Program-made: the position numbers and the translations under genes | Shown here: piece after piece, positions 61,464-64,000 of the stretch | Numbering within the stretch: the first letter of the stretch is position 1 | Layout of the letters: each line of letters begins with the position of its first letter | The notes under the pieces: generated by a model | Database searches by the model: none | Told to the model about the DNA's origin: nothing | What the model saw: the letters and a program-made list of their open reading frames with translations, nothing else | DNA from: Sphingomonas sp. SUN039 | GTDB taxonomy: Bacteria > Pseudomonadota > Alphaproteobacteria > Sphingomonadales > Sphingomonadaceae | Direction: 5' to 3' | Assembly: GCF_024758725.1 (NCBI RefSeq) | Contig: NZ_CP096972.1 | Coordinates: 3,206,001-3,270,000, forward strand | DNA length: 64,000 nt

Positions 61464-63923
61464 ATGCCGCATCCCCGCGCCAATGTGACGGCCGTCCTCG
61501 GCCCCACCAACACCGGCAAGACGCATCTCGCCATCGAGCGGATGTGTGCGCATTCGAGCGGGATGCTGGGCTTTCCGCTGCGCCTGCTGGCGCGCGAGGT
61601 TTACGACCGCGTCGTTGCGATCAAGGGCGCGAAAGAGGTCGGGCTGCTCACCGGCGAGGAGAAAATCTTGCCCCCCGGTGCGCGCTGGCTGCTGTGCACG
61701 GCCGAATCGATGCCGGTGGACAGGGATGTTGCCTTTGCCGCGCTCGACGAAGCGCAATTGGGGGCCGATCCCGAGCGCGGGCATGTCTTCACCGACCGGC
61801 TACTGCGCGTGCGGGGGCGCGAGGAGACGATGGTGCTCGGCTCGGCGAGCATCAGCGGCCTCGTTCGCGCGCTGGTGCCCGAAGCCGAAATCGTCCGCCG
61901 CCCGCGCTTTTCGACACTGAGCTATGCCGGTGCGAAGAAGCTGTCGCGTATCCCGAAACGCAGCGCCATCGTCGCGTTCAGCGCCGAGGAGGTCTATGCG
62001 GTCGCCGAGATGCTCCGCCGGACGCGCGGCGGCGCGGCGGTCGTCATGGGCGCGCTCAGCCCCCGAACCCGCAACGCGCAGGTCGCGATGTATCAGGCGG
62101 GCGAGGTCGATTATCTGGTCGCGACCGATGCCATCGGCATGGGCCTGAACATGGACATCGGCCATGTCGCCTTTGCTTCATTGACCAAATTCGACGGCCA
62201 CCGGCTGCGGCGGCTGACGGTCGCCGAAATGGCGCAGATCGCGGGCCGCGCCGGGCGGCACCAGCGCGACGGGACGTTCGGGTCGCTGGGGTCGGAGGTC
62301 GGCCCCGCTGCCTTCCGCCCCGAAGAAATCGAGGCCATTGAGGACCACCGTTTCCCCCGCGTCGATCATCTTTACTGGCGAGAGGGCGCGCCCGACACCT
62401 CGTCGCTCGATGCGCTGATCGACAGTCTGGAGACGCCGCCGATCCACGAAAAACTCCGCAGCGCGCCGCAATCGGTCGATCTGGCCGTGCTCAAGCGTCT
62501 GTCGGAAGACCCCGAAATCCGCAGTCGTGCGCGCGGCCAGATGGTCGCGCGGTTATGGGCGGCATGCGGTGTCCCCGACTTTCGCAAGGTCGGCGCGGAC
62601 CATCAAGCCCGCTTTGTCGGACGGCTGTTCCGGCATTTGTCGGAAGGCGAGGGCCATGTCCCGGTGCCATGGTTCGCCGACGAGCTTCAACGTCTCGACC
62701 GCGCCGATGGCGATGTCGAGACCTTGGGTGGACGCATCGCAGGCGTGCGGACCTGGGCCTATATCGCGCACCGTTCGGACTGGCTCGCCGACCCCGCGCA
62801 TTGGGCGGCGCGGACAGAGGCCGTCGAGGAACGGCTGTCCGATGCGCTCCACGCGCGGCTCACCGAACGCTTCGTCGACCGGCGGACATCGGTGCTGATG
62901 CGGCAGGTCGGCGGCGATGCCGGATTGCTCGCCGTCGCGGTGGATGAGGACGGCGCGGTCACGGTCGAAAACGAAAGCATCGGACGGCTCGACGGATTTG
63001 CGTTCAGCGTCGATCCGGCAGCGCGCGGCCTCGACCGCAAGCGCTTGATTGCGGCGGCCGAACGCCATCTCGTTGCCGAACGCGCGCTGCGGGCGGCGGC
63101 GCTGGTCGGCGCACCCGACAGCGAATTCCGGGTCGAGGGGATGGCCAGCCCGCTGGTCCTCCTCTGGGCGGGGCATCCGGTCGCGACTCTGGCTCAGGGC
63201 CGCGCGCTCGTGCCCGACATCCGTCTCGACCGCACCCTTGATGCGCTCGACCGCACGAAGGTTGCGGCGCGGCTCGCAGCATGGCTCGACGGACAGCTCG
63301 CCCGCTATCTCGGGCCGTTGCGCGATATGGAGGCGGCGCGCGCCTCGCCGAAGACACCCGCGCCGACCCGCGCCATCCTCGCACCGCTGATCGCGGGCGG
63401 CGGCATTGTGCCGCGCGCCGCTGTCGACAGCGCGCTTGGCGGCCTTGGCAGCGAATTGCGCCGTGCGCTGACCCGTTCGGGGCTAACCATCGGTAGCCTC
63501 GACGTCTATGACGCCCGGCTGCTCAAGCCCGGCGCGCTGTTCTGGGCGAACGCGCTCGATGCGGTGCGTGCCGGAACGCCGGTCGCCGATACGCTCAAAC
63601 CCGGCGCGACGACCAGCAAGGGGATCGCGGCGCGCGGGTATCGCGCATTCGGCGGCACGCTGGTCCGCGTCGATCTGGTCGAACGGATCGCGCGCGCGAC
63701 GCACGATCTACGGACCGCGCGGGTGCCGTTCCTGCCCGATACCGCGCTGGCGACCTCGTTCGGCATCGACGCCGCAACCTTTGCCGCCATCCTCGGCGCC
63801 CTCGGCTTTCGTGCCGGCGGGGACGGGCAGTGGACATGGGGCAGCCGCCCGAAACCGGTACGACCGGTGAAGCCGGTCAAACCCAATGCGTTTTCGGCGC
63901 TGGGCGATATGCGGCTTGGCTGA
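61464..63923 (+). CDS. SUV3-like DEAD/DEAH helicase
   Basis: An 819-residue helicase resembling mitochondrial SUV3, typical of alphaproteobacteria. Motifs in order: Walker A LGPTNTGKTHLA, motif II LDEAQLGAD, motif III GSAS, MGLNMDIGHVAF, and motif VI AEMAQIAGRAGRH. The long C-terminal part ends in a basic tail (RPKPVRPVKPVKPN). It probably works in RNA turnover. ATG 61464 fits the family; the frame is open to 61356. An S4-domain gene follows 16 bp later, an arrangement conserved in the group. Confidence 0.93.
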   Translation: MPHPRANVTAVLGPTNTGKTHLAIERMCAHSSGMLGFPLRLLAREVYDRVVAIKGAKEVGLLTGEEKILPPGARWLLCTAESMPVDRDVAFAALDEAQLGADPERGHVFTDRLLRVRGREETMVLGSASISGLVRALVPEAEIVRRPRFSTLSYAGAKKLSRIPKRSAIVAFSAEEVYAVAEMLRRTRGGAAVVMGALSPRTRNAQVAMYQAGEVDYLVATDAIGMGLNMDIGHVAFASLTKFDGHRLRRLTVAEMAQIAGRAGRHQRDGTFGSLGSEVGPAAFRPEEIEAIEDHRFPRVDHLYWREGAPDTSSLDALIDSLETPPIHEKLRSAPQSVDLAVLKRLSEDPEIRSRARGQMVARLWAACGVPDFRKVGADHQARFVGRLFRHLSEGEGHVPVPWFADELQRLDRADGDVETLGGRIAGVRTWAYIAHRSDWLADPAHWAARTEAVEERLSDALHARLTERFVDRRTSVLMRQVGGDAGLLAVAVDEDGAVTVENESIGRLDGFAFSVDPAARGLDRKRLIAAAERHLVAERALRAAALVGAPDSEFRVEGMASPLVLLWAGHPVATLAQGRALVPDIRLDRTLDALDRTKVAARLAAWLDGQLARYLGPLRDMEAARASPKTPAPTRAILAPLIAGGGIVPRAAVDSALGGLGSELRRALTRSGLTIGSLDVYDARLLKPGALFWANALDAVRAGTPVADTLKPGATTSKGIAARGYRAFGGTLVRVDLVERIARATHDLRTARVPFLPDTALATSFGIDAATFAAILGALGFRAGGDGQWTWGSRPKPVRPVKPVKPNAFSALGDMRLG

Positions 63924-63939
63924 GGGGTCCGGTGCCACG

Positions 63940-64000
63940 ATGCGGCTCGACCGTTTCCTGTGGTTTGCGCGGATTTCGGCCTCGCGCAGCTTCGCACAGG
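63940..64000 (+). CDS. S4-domain RNA-binding protein, start only (cut by window edge)
   Basis: The first 20 codons (MRLDRFLWFARISASRSFAQ) match the start of Hsp15-type S4 RNA-binding proteins, where RLDxFLWxxR is the beginning of the S4 fold. The ATG lies 16 bp after the helicase stop, so the two are likely co-transcribed. The rest lies outside the window. Confidence 0.85.
   Translation, partial: MRLDRFLWFARISASRSFAQ

Overview
The window is a high-GC (mostly about 65%) bacterial chromosome segment from an alphaproteobacterium, most likely Sphingomonadales (Sphingomonas or a close relative). The signs are a TonB-dependent receptor with an EIVVT-type TonB box, a GapR/DUF2312 protein, DUF4167 after prmC, a SUV3-like helicase followed by an S4 protein, an alphaproteobacterial-type zinc-free L36, and many GTG/TTG starts. 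It is almost entirely coding, with short intergenic gaps and many ATGA/TGATG overlaps. No rRNA, prophage, CRISPR array or intact insertion sequence was seen. One tRNA (Gln, anticodon CTG) is present.

Layout. 1-5.8 kb (minus strand): TonB receptor (cut by the window edge) with a MarR regulator and its palindromic operator, trmB, an exported unknown, metK with a palindromic site in front of it, and lnt. 5.8-11.9 kb (plus): a penicillin-amidase-type acylase, a two-domain M16 peptidase, a small unknown and a GNAT enzyme. 11.9-18.3 kb: a roughly 500-bp gene-free stretch that opens with a perfect LexA-type box, then purEK, a minimal diguanylate cyclase, gpmA, a VapBC module, GNAT, an M14 carboxypeptidase and an exported DUF4136-like protein. 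18.4-21.7 kb: rpmJ, a HAD phosphatase, pyk, gapR and a HEPN-type protein.

21.8-30.7 kb: yebC and ruvCAB, with a DUF5397/VapD module and an AT-rich zinc-ribbon membrane gene lodged between ruvA and ruvB. An XRE/membrane-protein pair follows, then the complete ybgC-tolQRAB-pal envelope operon without an adjacent cpoB. 30.7-41 kb: a flavoprotein, an SPFH / ribbon-helix-helix / small membrane protein triad, S1/P1 nuclease, isoaspartyl peptidase, DUF2946 and PepSY membrane proteins, an SH3 protein, ispG and a second PIN toxin-antitoxin pair. 41-49.7 kb: two coupled DMT exporters and a GNAT, a GT-A-like protein, SNase, ppa, a membrane-anchored LuxR-type protein, an M61 peptidase and DUF1345. 49.7-64 kb: hisS-prfA-prmC-DUF4167, two tandem DUF4139 proteins, a small RSL-like fucose lectin, tRNA-Gln, ppx-rlmE, an M23 peptidase, a SUV3-like helicase and the start of an S4-domain gene.

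Most genes are core housekeeping (translation, purine and methionine metabolism, recombination, envelope integrity). The accessory layer is a scatter of small modules: two VapBC pairs, a VapD pair, a HEPN protein, XRE + membrane protein, and a lectin. It also includes at least four families of palindromic repeats, several of which sit inside or abut essential operons (tolQ-tolR, the tolB signal peptide, ruvC-ruvA, prfA-prmC).
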